From JAEKNW01 sp963678375 (lineage in GTDB: Bacteria; Cloacimonadota; Cloacimonadia; Cloacimonadales; JAFGVF01), in contig OY782831.1 in assembly GCA_963678375.2 (NCBI GenBank), positions 2,356,001-2,420,000 of the forward strand: a DNA stretch of 64,000 nt, read 5' to 3'. Numbering within the stretch: the first letter of the stretch is position 1; every line of letters starts with the position of its first letter. Positions 44,935 to 53,679 of this stretch are shown here, piece by piece. A model generated the notes under the pieces. The model was given only the letters and a program-made list of their open reading frames with translations, was not told the origin of the DNA and ran no database searches. A program made the translations under genes and the position numbers.

Positions 44935-46188
44935 GTGATTAACTGTTATAATGTATTGAAAGAATTAGATTTTGAACATCTTGCAGGATCTCCAGAAGAA
45001 GCTAAAGCTCGTGATATTATTAAAAAATATCTAGAAGAATCCAAGATTAACTATGAAGAAGAAGCCTTTACTATGCATGGATTTGAAACAGGTAGTAGTC
45101 AAATACTTGCTGGTGATTTGCAGATTGACGCCTTACCATTTGGTTTGATTGAATCCCAAGAAATTTCTGGCCAATTAGTTATACTAGATAACATAAAGGT
45201 GACTGAATATAATTATGGTGCATTTAAAGATAAAATCGTAATGAGTTATGGCATGAGTAGAAATTCTTTTGACATAATGCTAAAGCAAGGTGTTAAGGCC
45301 TTTATCGCAATTAGTGGACCAAGAAAGGAAGCTTCTAATCTGTCACACAGGCAGGAAAATGTAAAGAGTGGTTTATTGCCATGTGTTACAGTAAAATATG
45401 ATGATGCAGTTAAATTAATTCCCCATAATGGTACCGATATTCAAATCAAGATAGAACAAAAGAGATTTGAAAGAAAAGCTTACAACATAGTTGCTACTAT
45501 TGGTCAAAGCAAAGTAGATCAAAATATTACATATTTAACAGCCCATTATGATACTGTTGCTCGTTCACATGGATCATCTGATAATGGAGCTGGTACAGTA
45601 GTTATCCTCAAAGTTGCCCAATATTTCGCAAAGAAGAACCCTGATAGATTATTGAAGGTTATCTTTTGCTCAGGAGAAGAAATGGGCTTGCTGGGTTCAA
45701 CCGCCTATGTAGAAAAGCATCTAGACGAAGTTAAAGAAAAAGGATCTTTTGTGGTAAATGTTGATGTTGCTGGAGATTACTTTGGTTCAGATAGGATGAT
45801 GGTTATTGGTACTAACGAGCTTAAGGGTTATATGGCTGGGGTTTCCAAAGAAGCAGGCTATTGCTTTGATGATGTCTTAAACATCTATAGCTCTGATGCT
45901 ATGCCTTTCTCTGTATATGAAATCCCCTCCGTAAATCTAGCTAGATTTGGTGGTTCTGCTTCAACAAAGATACATACTGTAAACGATGATATGACAGATA
46001 TATATGATAAAAACTTAGACTTTTACTTTAATGCAACTGTTAATATTCTAGATCGAGTACTTTCTTCCAAAATTTGGAACATTCCTAAAGAAATCGATTC
46101 TTCTCTAAAATCAAAGATAGAGAAATATATGTGGGGCTCTCGTAGACAAGAACCAAAATTAGAATGGAAACCAGCTTATAAAAAGTAA
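44935..46188 (+). CDS. M28 family metallopeptidase
   Basis: A zinc aminopeptidase-like protein of about 417 residues. Metal and catalytic residues lie in TAHYDTVARS (His/Asp), GSSDNGAGT (Asp), FCSGEEMGLLGS (Glu-Glu), NVDVAGDY (Asp) and TKIHTVNDD (His). A PA-like insert lies between residues about 55 and 145. No signal peptide is visible, so it probably acts in the cytoplasm. I prefer GTG at 44935: AAAGG lies nine bases upstream, while the ATG at 44926 directly abuts the AAAGG and is too close. It is alone before a 110-base gap. Peptide degradation fits the fermentative lifestyle. Confidence 0.85.
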   Translation: MINCYNVLKELDFEHLAGSPEEAKARDIIKKYLEESKINYEEEAFTMHGFETGSSQILAGDLQIDALPFGLIESQEISGQLVILDNIKVTEYNYGAFKDKIVMSYGMSRNSFDIMLKQGVKAFIAISGPRKEASNLSHRQENVKSGLLPCVTVKYDDAVKLIPHNGTDIQIKIEQKRFERKAYNIVATIGQSKVDQNITYLTAHYDTVARSHGSSDNGAGTVVILKVAQYFAKKNPDRLLKVIFCSGEEMGLLGSTAYVEKHLDEVKEKGSFVVNVDVAGDYFGSDRMMVIGTNELKGYMAGVSKEAGYCFDDVLNIYSSDAMPFSVYEIPSVNLARFGGSASTKIHTVNDDMTDIYDKNLDFYFNATVNILDRVLSSKIWNIPKEIDSSLKSKIEKYMWGSRRQEPKLEWKPAYKK

Positions 46189-46220
46189 TCTACTATTGTT
46201 AAATAATGAAATATAATTAA

Positions 46221-46263
46221 GTTAGTTGCTAACTAACAAAAAAGTTATAACTTATTATTGACA
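46221..46263 (+). promoter_or_regulatory. Two palindromes and a -35-like site before mrp
   Basis: GTTAGTT-GCT-AACTAAC (46221-46237) is followed by the perfect palindrome AAGTTATAACTT (46242-46253) and then TTGACA (46258-46263). They may be operators or partly a weak terminator. No known regulator motif is matched. Confidence 0.35.
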
Positions 46264-46315
46264 AATTAGCAGTCGGAAAAGATTACTGCAAGAAAAAAAT
46301 ATGTCCGAGGTAAAT

Positions 46316-47155
46316 ATGGAAAACAAGAAAAAAGAAGAAGAGATTAAAGAAAGTCAATATCAAGATAATCTCTCAAGAATAAAACATCGTATTGTTGTAA
46401 TAAGTGGAAAAGGTGGTGTAGGAAAATCCACTACAGCTGTAAATATAGCTTACGGTCTGGCTTTTTCAGGTAAGAAAGTTGGTGTGATTGATGTTGATAT
46501 TCATGGTCCATCAATAGCTAAAATGATGGGTATCGAAGGCAAACTCCTTCAAGCTGATGCCAAGAGTGGTAGGCCAACACCGATAAAAGTTCATGATAAT
46601 ATGTTTGTCTTAACTATAGCAACTCTAATGCCTAATCAAGATGACCCTCTCATTTGGAGAGGACCCCTTAAAATGGGTCTTATCAAGCAATTCTTACAAG
46701 ATATAGAGTGGCCTGAAATTGACTATTTAGTAGTTGATTGCCCTCCAGGAACTGGTGATGAACCACTATCTATCGTACAACTTCTAGGTAATGTAGATGG
46801 TTCAGTAATCGTTTCCACTCCGCAAGATGTTGCTTTCTTAGATGCAAGAAAAACAATCAAATTCTCAGAAAAACTAAATGTACCAATCTTAGGTTTAGTT
46901 GAAAATATGGCTTCATTTGTTTGTCCTCATTGTGGCCAAGCAATTGATTTGTTCAAGGGCGAAGGTGCTATAAAAGCTGCTGAAGACTTTGGGGTTGAAA
47001 TCTTAGGTAATATACCTGTAGATGTAAATATTCCTAAAACTACTGATGGGGGAAGACCTTATATCTATGATTATGGAAAAACCACAGGAGCTAAAGAATT
47101 TACTAAAATAGTTCATAGAATTATCGAAAAAGTCGAAAATGTTAAAGTTAACTAA
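46316..47155 (+). CDS. mrp: Mrp/NBP35-type iron-sulfur carrier ATPase
   Basis: A P-loop ATPase of the Mrp/ApbC family (about 279 residues) that carries Fe-S clusters to apoproteins. The deviant Walker A GKGGVGKST, the DVDIHGPSIAKMMG block, the VDCPPGTGDEPLS switch and the cluster-binding CxxC in SFVCPHCGQA are all present. An N-terminal DUF59 domain found in some Mrp proteins is absent. The ATG at 46316 has GAGG five bases upstream; an ATG 15 bases earlier has none. The supply of clusters fits the ferredoxin-linked oxidoreductase nearby. A clear terminator follows. Confidence 0.93.
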   Translation: MENKKKEEEIKESQYQDNLSRIKHRIVVISGKGGVGKSTTAVNIAYGLAFSGKKVGVIDVDIHGPSIAKMMGIEGKLLQADAKSGRPTPIKVHDNMFVLTIATLMPNQDDPLIWRGPLKMGLIKQFLQDIEWPEIDYLVVDCPPGTGDEPLSIVQLLGNVDGSVIVSTPQDVAFLDARKTIKFSEKLNVPILGLVENMASFVCPHCGQAIDLFKGEGAIKAAEDFGVEILGNIPVDVNIPKTTDGGRPYIYDYGKTTGAKEFTKIVHRIIEKVENVKVN

Positions 47156-47174
47156 ATAAATTATTTAAGATACT

Positions 47175-47211
47175 GAGGCGTAATTATTGATATTACGTCT
47201 CTATTTTTTTT
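47175..47211 (+). terminator. mrp terminator
   Basis: Ten-base arms GAGGCGTAAT (47175-47184) and ATTACGTCTC (47192-47201), one G-T pair, then a long T tract. Confidence 0.85.
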
Positions 47212-47234
47212 AATCACTAACTTAGGGAAACTGT

Positions 47235-48476
47235 ATGCTATATGATATAATTGTTATTGGTGCTGGTGCTTCCGGTATGCTTTGTGCTGGTTACCTTGGA
47301 CAAGCAGGGAAAGATGTTTTACTAATAGAGAAAAAAGACCAACCTGGAAGAAAACTAAGAATAACTGGGAAAGGTCGCTGTAATATAACTAATAAATCTT
47401 CTCTAAAAGAGCATTTTGCTAATATTGAACCTAAAGCCAAGTTTTTAAAAAGTGCTTATAACGAATTCTTTGTTGATGAAACCATCTCTTTCTTTGAGAA
47501 ACGTGGTGTCAGAATTAAAGAGGAAAGAGGTGCGAGAGTATTCCCTCAATCTGACAAAGCTCAAGATGTAGTTGATTCCCTACATAAATTCTGTATAGAT
47601 AATAATGTGACCATAAGATTAAATACTCACATTACTGCTATAAAAAGAGATGCAGGAAAGTTTATACTTTCAGACACTTCAAGCCTAGTTTATGAAAGCA
47701 AATCTCTTGTTATTGCTACTGGAGGTTGCTCTTACCCTATCACAGGTTCAAGTGGGGATGGCCAAAGATTTGCTAAATCGCTAGGACATCAAATTAATAG
47801 CCTAAAAGCAGGATTAGTTCCTTTTAATACAAAGGGCAATCTTGCTCAGAGGATGCAAGGCCTTTCTCTTAAAAATGTTACAGCTTCAATCTGGCATAAT
47901 AATAAGAAAATGTATGAAGAATTTGGAGAAATGATGTTCACTCATTTTGGTCTAACTGGTCCGATAATTCTCTCTTTAAGTAATAAGGTAGCAGATTTGC
48001 CTATAAATGAACTTGAAGTAAGAATTGACTTAAAGCCAGCTTTAGACCATAATAAACTGGATGAAAGATTACTTAGAGACTTTAATGAACATGGTAAGAA
48101 CAAATTTGAGTCTATTTTAAAATTACTTCTGCCTAGCAAAATGATAGCTGTATGTGCTCAAGAATTAGAGATTCCACTTGATACGATAGTAAATCAAATA
48201 ACTTCTAACCAAAGAAAATCCCTCCGTTTATGGTTAAAGAATCTTACCTTACCACTTCATTCAGTAAGATCATTCAAAGAAGCTATAATTACTATTGGAG
48301 GTGTATTTACTAATGAAATACATAAGAAAACTATGGAATCCAAACTTGTTCCAAATCTTTATTTCTGTGGTGAAGTAATTGATTTACATGCAAATACAGG
48401 AGGATTTAACTTACAGATTGCCTTCTCAACTGGATATTGTGTAGCTAAAGCTATTATTAAAAAAACAACATTATAA
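47235..48476 (+). CDS. HI0933-family FAD-dependent oxidoreductase
   Basis: A 413-residue flavoprotein of the HI0933/BaiN type. The dinucleotide-binding fold starts at DIIVIGAGASGML. The family motif LIEKKDQPGRKLRITGKGRCNITN follows, with LVIATGGCSYPITGSSGDG in mid-protein. The C-terminal FAD contact is LYFCGEVIDLHANTGGFNLQIAFSTG. Members are cytoplasmic and their substrates are mostly unknown, though BaiN-like enzymes reduce bile acids in gut bacteria. AGGG precedes the ATG. It is a single gene between two terminators or gaps, and nothing in the context narrows the function. Confidence 0.9.
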   Translation: MLYDIIVIGAGASGMLCAGYLGQAGKDVLLIEKKDQPGRKLRITGKGRCNITNKSSLKEHFANIEPKAKFLKSAYNEFFVDETISFFEKRGVRIKEERGARVFPQSDKAQDVVDSLHKFCIDNNVTIRLNTHITAIKRDAGKFILSDTSSLVYESKSLVIATGGCSYPITGSSGDGQRFAKSLGHQINSLKAGLVPFNTKGNLAQRMQGLSLKNVTASIWHNNKKMYEEFGEMMFTHFGLTGPIILSLSNKVADLPINELEVRIDLKPALDHNKLDERLLRDFNEHGKNKFESILKLLLPSKMIAVCAQELEIPLDTIVNQITSNQRKSLRLWLKNLTLPLHSVRSFKEAIITIGGVFTNEIHKKTMESKLVPNLYFCGEVIDLHANTGGFNLQIAFSTGYCVAKAIIKKTTL

Positions 48477-48591
48477 CTCAATTAAAGATTTCTCTTACAT
48501 CAATTTTATTCATTGCAATTATTGTCTTTTCATTAATTTCTTGACATGTTTAAGCTATAAAAAAAGGTTATCTTGAAAAATAGGAGAAAAA

Positions 48592-49140
48592 ATGTCATTA
48601 ATTGAAGAAAGATATAAAGGTGTAAATCATTGCCTTAACTGCGGACATAAATTAGAGATAGTAGCAGATCGTGAAGGTAAGACAAGACCTAAATGTCCTG
48701 CTTGTGGATGGGTCTTTTATAAGAATCCGATTCCAGTTGTCTGTTGCTTGATAATAAATGATAAAGATGAAGTAGTTTTAATTAAACGGAAATTTGAACC
48801 AGCTGCTGGTAAATGGGCTTTTCCTTCAGGTTATATGGAAATAGATCAAACTCCAGAGACTGCTGCAATTGCAGAGATGAAGGAAGAAACTGGTTTAGAT
48901 GGACAAGTTGTACGTTTGATAGGCTACAAAATGAGTCCAAATCCATTCTATGAGAAAGTCGTTTCTTTCGGCTTTTTGATGAAAGTGGTAGGAGGTGAGC
49001 TGAAGGCAGGTGACGATGCTGAAGACGCTCGCTTGGTCTCTTTAAATCAGATTAAAGAACTACCTTTCATATCCCAAAATTACTTTTTGCAATTAGAGTT
49101 AGAGAGAAGAAAAGAAAAAAGATTAAAGAAGATTAAATAA
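48592..49140 (+). CDS. Zinc-ribbon Nudix hydrolase with altered Nudix box
   Basis: A 182-residue protein: a zinc ribbon (Cys14, 17, 35, 38 in HCLNCGHK and PKCPACGW) followed by a Nudix domain. The Nudix box runs from Gly80 to Leu102. The catalytic core AEMKEETGL keeps the three metal-binding glutamates, but the usual first glutamate is Gln86 and the arginine of REx2EE is Ala94. Relatives cleave nucleoside diphosphate-linked compounds such as NADH or ADP-ribose. The altered box may reduce or shift activity. TAGGAG precedes the ATG, and valS follows after 22 bases. Confidence 0.88.
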   Translation: MSLIEERYKGVNHCLNCGHKLEIVADREGKTRPKCPACGWVFYKNPIPVVCCLIINDKDEVVLIKRKFEPAAGKWAFPSGYMEIDQTPETAAIAEMKEETGLDGQVVRLIGYKMSPNPFYEKVVSFGFLMKVVGGELKAGDDAEDARLVSLNQIKELPFISQNYFLQLELERRKEKRLKKIK

Positions 49141-49162
49141 ACTTGATATAAATGAGGAAATA

Positions 49163-51814
49163 ATGGAAATTAATAAAATATATGAACCCAACAAAATTGA
49201 GAAGAAATGGTATCAAGAATGGACTGATAAAGGGTATTTTACGCCAGAAATAGATGAAACAAAACAGCCTTTTACAGTACTTATTCCACCTCCAAATGTT
49301 ACTGGTATTCTGCACATGGGACATGTTTTGAACAACACTATTCAAGATGTTCTTATAAGATATAAAAGAATGACAGGAATTCCCACACTATGGCTTCCTG
49401 GAACAGATCATGCTGGGATTGCTACACAGAATGTTGTTGAAAAGAATCTTCAGAAAGAAGGAACAAATCGCCATGAAATAGGACGTCAAGCTTTAGTTGA
49501 GAGGATTTGGGAGTTCAAGCAAGAAAAAGGTGGAAGAATCATAGAACAACTTAAAAAATTAGGGTGTTCATGTGATTGGTCAAAGGAACGTTTCACAATG
49601 GATGAAGGACTTTCAGATGCAGTGAAAGAAGTCTTTATTCATCTCTATAATAAAGGATTGATTTACAGAGGTAAAAGAATAATTAACTGGTGCCCACGTT
49701 GTGTAACAGCTCTAGCGAATGATGAAGTTGAACATAATGATGAGGCGGGTAAGCTTTGGCATATTAAGTATCCCTATGCTGATGGTTTAGGTCATATTGA
49801 AATAGCTACAACACGTCCTGAAACAATGTTAGGTGATGTTGCTGTTGCAGTTAATCCCAAAGATGATAGATATATAGACCTTATCGGTAAAGAATTAGCT
49901 CTTCCTTATACAGGCAGAACAATTCCTATTATTGCTGATGATTATGTTGATAAAGAGTTTGGAAGCGGTTGTGTTAAAATAACTCCTGCCCATGATCCTA
50001 ATGATTTTGAAGTAGGTTTAAGACATAACTTAGCTCAGATTTTAGTTATTGATGAGCATGGGGTAATGAATGAAACCGCTGGTGAAGAATTTGTTGGCCT
50101 TGATCGTTACGAGTGTAGAAAAAAGCTAATCAAAAAACTAGAAGAAGATGATTTACTTATTAAGACTCAAGATCATCAACATGCTGTTGGTCATTGCTAT
50201 CGTTGTGATACAATTATTGAGCCTTATCTTTCTGATCAATGGTTTGTTTCTATGAAGCAGTTGGCTGAACCTGCAATTGAAGTTGTTCGTAATGGACAGG
50301 TTAAATTCCAGCCTGAACGTTGGACCAAAGTTTATATGCACTGGATGGAGAATGTAAGAGACTGGTGTATTTCTCGTCAAATTTGGTGGGGACATAGAAT
50401 TCCTGCTTTCTATTGCGATGACTGTGGTGAAATAATCGTTACTAAAGATGAAGTAAGCCAATGTCCTAAGTGTAAAAGTAATAATATCAGACAAGAAGAA
50501 GATGTTTTAGATACTTGGTTCTCTTCCTGGTTATGGCCATTCTCAACTTTAGGTTGGCCAGAGAAAACTAAAGAATTAGACTATTTTCTTCCTACTAATG
50601 TCTTAGTAACTGGTCATGAAATTATCTATTTGTGGGTTGCTAGGATGATTATGGCTACCTTGGAATTCGAGCAAAAGATTCCTTTTGATACAGTTTTCTT
50701 ACACGGAATTGTAAGAGATGAAATTGGTAGAAAGATGTCTAAATCATTAGGTAATTCTCCTGATCCAATTCATATTATAGATGAAGTTGGGGCTGACGCT
50801 TTAAGATTCTCTATGATCTTTAATACTCCTAAAGGACAAGATTCTTATTATTCAGATTCTCTACTTGAAACTGGTAGAAACTTTGCTAACAAAATCTGGA
50901 ATGCCTTTAGATATATTATGATGAATGTTGAAAAAATCGAAGGCTTACCCAATAGAGAAGATTTAAAACTTGAATTAGCTGATAAATGGATCTATTCCAG
51001 ATTAAATCAGGTTATTATCGAAGTTACAGAAAATTATGAGACATTAAGACAGAATGATGCTGCTCAGACTCTTATGCAGTTTATCTGGAATGATTTCTGC
51101 TCATGGTATATTGAGCTTTCTAAAGATAGAATTTATGATGAAAATGACAAAAATGGACAGCTGACAGCAAAATTCGTTCTCTTAGATGTGCTTCAACAAT
51201 CTATGCGTTTACTTCATCCTCTTATGCCTTTCATTACTGAAGAAATTTGGCAAACAGTTAAAGAATTCTTCCCTATGGAAGAGAGTGCTTTGGTTATTGC
51301 AAAATTCCCTGGATCCGATGAAACTCATGTTAATCAAGCAATTAATGATAATATGAGCTTTGTTCAAGAGACTATTACTGCTATTAGGAATCTTAGAAAA
51401 CAAGTTAATTTATCACCAGGCTTAGAAATTGAGATTACTGTCAATGTCGCTGAAGAAGGACAAAAAGAACTCTTCAATGAATATCAGAATTACTTCTCAA
51501 AGCTAGCGAAAGTAACCACTATGAACATCAATATAAATGGTGAAAAAGTTTCAGGAGCTATTGCAGCTGTTGTTCGTAATATCGAGATTTATCTCCCACT
51601 TTCAGGACTTGTGGATTTAGATAAAGAACAGGCAAAGCTTGAAAAACAAATCCAGAAATTGGAAAAAGAACTTTCTGGTATTGAAAGAAAACTTAATAAT
51701 GATAAATTTATCCAGAATGCTAAACCTGAAATAGTAGAAAAAGAGAAAGATAAGTTTACTGAGGTAAAAAGTAAATTAGATACTGTTAAAGAGCTTTATG
51801 AAAGTTTGAAATAA
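49163..51814 (+). CDS. valS: Valyl-tRNA synthetase
   Basis: Charges tRNA-Val in the cytoplasm. The 883-residue class I enzyme has HMGH at residues 51-54 (PPPNVTGILHMGH), the editing domain (TTRPETMLGDVAVAVNP) and tryptophan-rich DTWFSSWLWPFSTLGWP. KMSKS lies near residue 524 (GRKMSKSLGNSPDP), followed by an anticodon-binding domain and a C-terminal coiled-coil arm (about 810-883) typical of ValS. GAGGAAATA precedes the ATG. Probably co-transcribed with the Nudix gene. A strong hairpin follows. Confidence 0.98.
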   Translation: MEINKIYEPNKIEKKWYQEWTDKGYFTPEIDETKQPFTVLIPPPNVTGILHMGHVLNNTIQDVLIRYKRMTGIPTLWLPGTDHAGIATQNVVEKNLQKEGTNRHEIGRQALVERIWEFKQEKGGRIIEQLKKLGCSCDWSKERFTMDEGLSDAVKEVFIHLYNKGLIYRGKRIINWCPRCVTALANDEVEHNDEAGKLWHIKYPYADGLGHIEIATTRPETMLGDVAVAVNPKDDRYIDLIGKELALPYTGRTIPIIADDYVDKEFGSGCVKITPAHDPNDFEVGLRHNLAQILVIDEHGVMNETAGEEFVGLDRYECRKKLIKKLEEDDLLIKTQDHQHAVGHCYRCDTIIEPYLSDQWFVSMKQLAEPAIEVVRNGQVKFQPERWTKVYMHWMENVRDWCISRQIWWGHRIPAFYCDDCGEIIVTKDEVSQCPKCKSNNIRQEEDVLDTWFSSWLWPFSTLGWPEKTKELDYFLPTNVLVTGHEIIYLWVARMIMATLEFEQKIPFDTVFLHGIVRDEIGRKMSKSLGNSPDPIHIIDEVGADALRFSMIFNTPKGQDSYYSDSLLETGRNFANKIWNAFRYIMMNVEKIEGLPNREDLKLELADKWIYSRLNQVIIEVTENYETLRQNDAAQTLMQFIWNDFCSWYIELSKDRIYDENDKNGQLTAKFVLLDVLQQSMRLLHPLMPFITEEIWQTVKEFFPMEESALVIAKFPGSDETHVNQAINDNMSFVQETITAIRNLRKQVNLSPGLEIEITVNVAEEGQKELFNEYQNYFSKLAKVTTMNININGEKVSGAIAAVVRNIEIYLPLSGLVDLDKEQAKLEKQIQKLEKELSGIERKLNNDKFIQNAKPEIVEKEKDKFTEVKSKLDTVKELYESLK

Positions 51815-51837
51815 TACAGATGTTAATTGAAAATAAT

Positions 51838-51862
51838 AGGGCAGAGGAGACTCTGCCCTTTT
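51838..51862 (+). terminator. valS terminator
   Basis: Nine-base perfect arms AGGGCAGAG (51838-51846) and CTCTGCCCT (51851-51859) around GAGA, then TTT. Confidence 0.85.
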
Positions 51863-51892
51863 GCTTGTTTCATCATAATAATAATGATATAA

Positions 51893-51920
51893 AAAAAAGC
51901 CTTCCGTAAAGAAGGCTTTT
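51893..51920 (-). terminator. tRNA-Asn cluster terminator
   Basis: Arms AAAAGCCTTC (51895-51904) and GAAGGCTTTT (51911-51920). On the minus strand it is followed by a T run. It lies just after the second tRNA-Asn. Confidence 0.85.
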
Positions 51921-51926
51921 AATATA

Positions 51927-52001
51927 TGGCTCCGAAAGAGGGATTTGAACCCCCGACCTAATGGTTAACAGCCATCCGCTCTACCGCTGAGCTATTTCGG
52001 A
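51927..52001 (-). tRNA. tRNA-Asn (GTT), copy 1
   Basis: A 75-base cloverleaf with encoded CCA. Acceptor TCCGAAA pairs with TTTCGGA, the anticodon loop is CTGTTAA (GTT), and the T-loop is TTCAAAT. Identical to copy 2. Confidence 0.97.
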
Positions 52002-52020
52002 ATAAAAGATCGAAGTAAGT

Positions 52021-52038
52021 GGCTCTCCGAAGAGAGCC
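52021..52038 (-). other. UUCG hairpin between the two tRNA-Asn genes
   Basis: On the minus strand GGCTCTC-TTCG-GAGAGCC, a 7-base stem with a UUCG tetraloop, in the spacer of the tRNA transcript. No T run follows, so processing or stability is more likely than termination. Confidence 0.55.
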
Positions 52039-52045
52039 GAATTTA

Positions 52046-52120
52046 TGGCTCCGAAAGAGGGATTTGAACCCCCGACCTAATGGTTAACAGCCATCCGCTC
52101 TACCGCTGAGCTATTTCGGA
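52046..52120 (-). tRNA. tRNA-Asn (GTT), copy 2
   Basis: First of the pair in transcription order. All 75 bases match copy 1, with encoded CCA and anticodon GTT. Confidence 0.97.
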
Positions 52121-52245
52121 ATATCTTTATCAATCATTGTTTTTTCATATAATAAAAAGTCGGTATTTATGTCAAGACAAATCTAAAATAATTTTTCTTT
52201 TATTCTCTTAAAATTAATCAAATTATTATAAATCAATTAATTATA

Positions 52246-53673
52246 TTAGAAAAAAAGTTTTAATCCAGCCTGAAATTCTCTCTTATTAAGCCTGTCATTA
52301 TGGTATGATGAGTGATCATTAGCTAATAAATTACTTAATTCAGTCCAGAGAGTAAGCCAGTTTTTCAGATGATAATTTGCTTGCACATTAAGAATATGGT
52401 TAGTATCAAGTTCAACATTATAGTCATCGTAAGCACCCCTTTCTATCAAGTAATCAAAAGTTAGGTCAAATTTTGAGTAGTTAAAAGAAATAGAGTTAGA
52501 TAAGCTAATTTCTGGAGTGAATGGTAAGTAGTCACTATCAAAATTATTATAGTCAATAAATTCAGCTTTCGAGGAAAGATTTATATTATGGCCATAATAA
52601 GCAATTTTAGCATAGTAGGAAGATTTCCAATAGCTATCAAGATATAGTCCTTCACTATTTCCCTGACTTCTATAAATAGGAGCATCAAGAGCATATTTGT
52701 AGTTAGAACCAAGAGACCATGTAAGCAAATTAAAATAAGACACTTCAAGGTTAGCATTAGCTGGGACAAAGTAATCCGTTTGATTATTCCCATAATATCC
52801 ATAGAGGTGGCATGCATAAAGTGATGAATAGGTATTTTGCTCTAAGTAAGGTTTATTAGTTAGTTTTAAGCTAATATTATCATGATTCAAGTAGAGGTTT
52901 ATGTTGGGAGCTATAAGAACTCTATCTTTGTTAAAGCCAGTCCAAAGACCTAAATTTACAATATTTTTGTAATTTAAACTAACTTGAGTATCTGCATGTT
53001 TATGATTGTTAGCAAATTCAATCTTAGCATAGAAGTTATTAAGAGGATTTACTTCAAATTGGCCTAGGAAGTTAAGATAATCTGTTGAATCAATTAGCTT
53101 GGTCTTATTATTTTCGTATTGGCCTTGAACAGCTAACTTAGATATATATCCTTTATTAGCGGAATATGTATAGTTTAAGCTGAAGTTATGAGTTTCATTT
53201 TCAATATTAAGGTTTGGCCTATCTTTTAAACTTTTCAAATAGTTTGCCGACAATGAAAGCGCATGCTTACCTTTTGTATAAGAATTATCCAAAGAGATAA
53301 TGTTAGCAGATCTATCTTGGTCATCCTTTCTTAATTGGTAGTTTAGTTTCTGATTGAAGTTACCTAAAGTTAGGTTATTAACTAAGGCAAAGACTTGCAT
53401 ATTTCCACTATAGATCTTTAGATAATCTATAAGTTCTTTTTCAGGGAAGAGAACAAAGTCACTTTTGATAGGTCTACCATGATAAGCATAGTTGAATTTA
53501 ATCAAAGAATCTGCTTTTTCTTCTCTTTGATAATTAATCGGAAGCAGTTCTAATTCACTTTGTAGGTCTGCCTTAGTCTCAACTATGATAGGATCACGTT
53601 GACCTTCCAGGATATCTTGAGCATTAGTAAAAAGTAAAAAGGACGCAAATATGATTATTAGTATATATTTCAT
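52246..53673 (-). CDS. Outer-membrane beta-barrel protein
   Basis: A 475-residue protein with a signal peptide (ending FTNAQ). The body is a series of amphipathic beta strands rich in Tyr, Asn and Leu (LSLSANYLKSL, HNFSLNYTYSANKG, VSLNYKNIVNLGLWTGF). The last residue is phenylalanine (LKLFF), the BAM recognition signature of outer-membrane barrels. It resembles the barrel of TonB-dependent receptors, but no plug domain or TonB box is seen. It starts six bases after the end of the large TPR gene, so the pair is co-expressed. The transported substrate is unknown. Confidence 0.75.
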   Translation of the reverse strand: MKYILIIIFASFLLFTNAQDILEGQRDPIIVETKADLQSELELLPINYQREEKADSLIKFNYAYHGRPIKSDFVLFPEKELIDYLKIYSGNMQVFALVNNLTLGNFNQKLNYQLRKDDQDRSANIISLDNSYTKGKHALSLSANYLKSLKDRPNLNIENETHNFSLNYTYSANKGYISKLAVQGQYENNKTKLIDSTDYLNFLGQFEVNPLNNFYAKIEFANNHKHADTQVSLNYKNIVNLGLWTGFNKDRVLIAPNINLYLNHDNISLKLTNKPYLEQNTYSSLYACHLYGYYGNNQTDYFVPANANLEVSYFNLLTWSLGSNYKYALDAPIYRSQGNSEGLYLDSYWKSSYYAKIAYYGHNINLSSKAEFIDYNNFDSDYLPFTPEISLSNSISFNYSKFDLTFDYLIERGAYDDYNVELDTNHILNVQANYHLKNWLTLWTELSNLLANDHSSYHNDRLNKREFQAGLKLFF

Positions 53674-53679
53674 GTTAAC

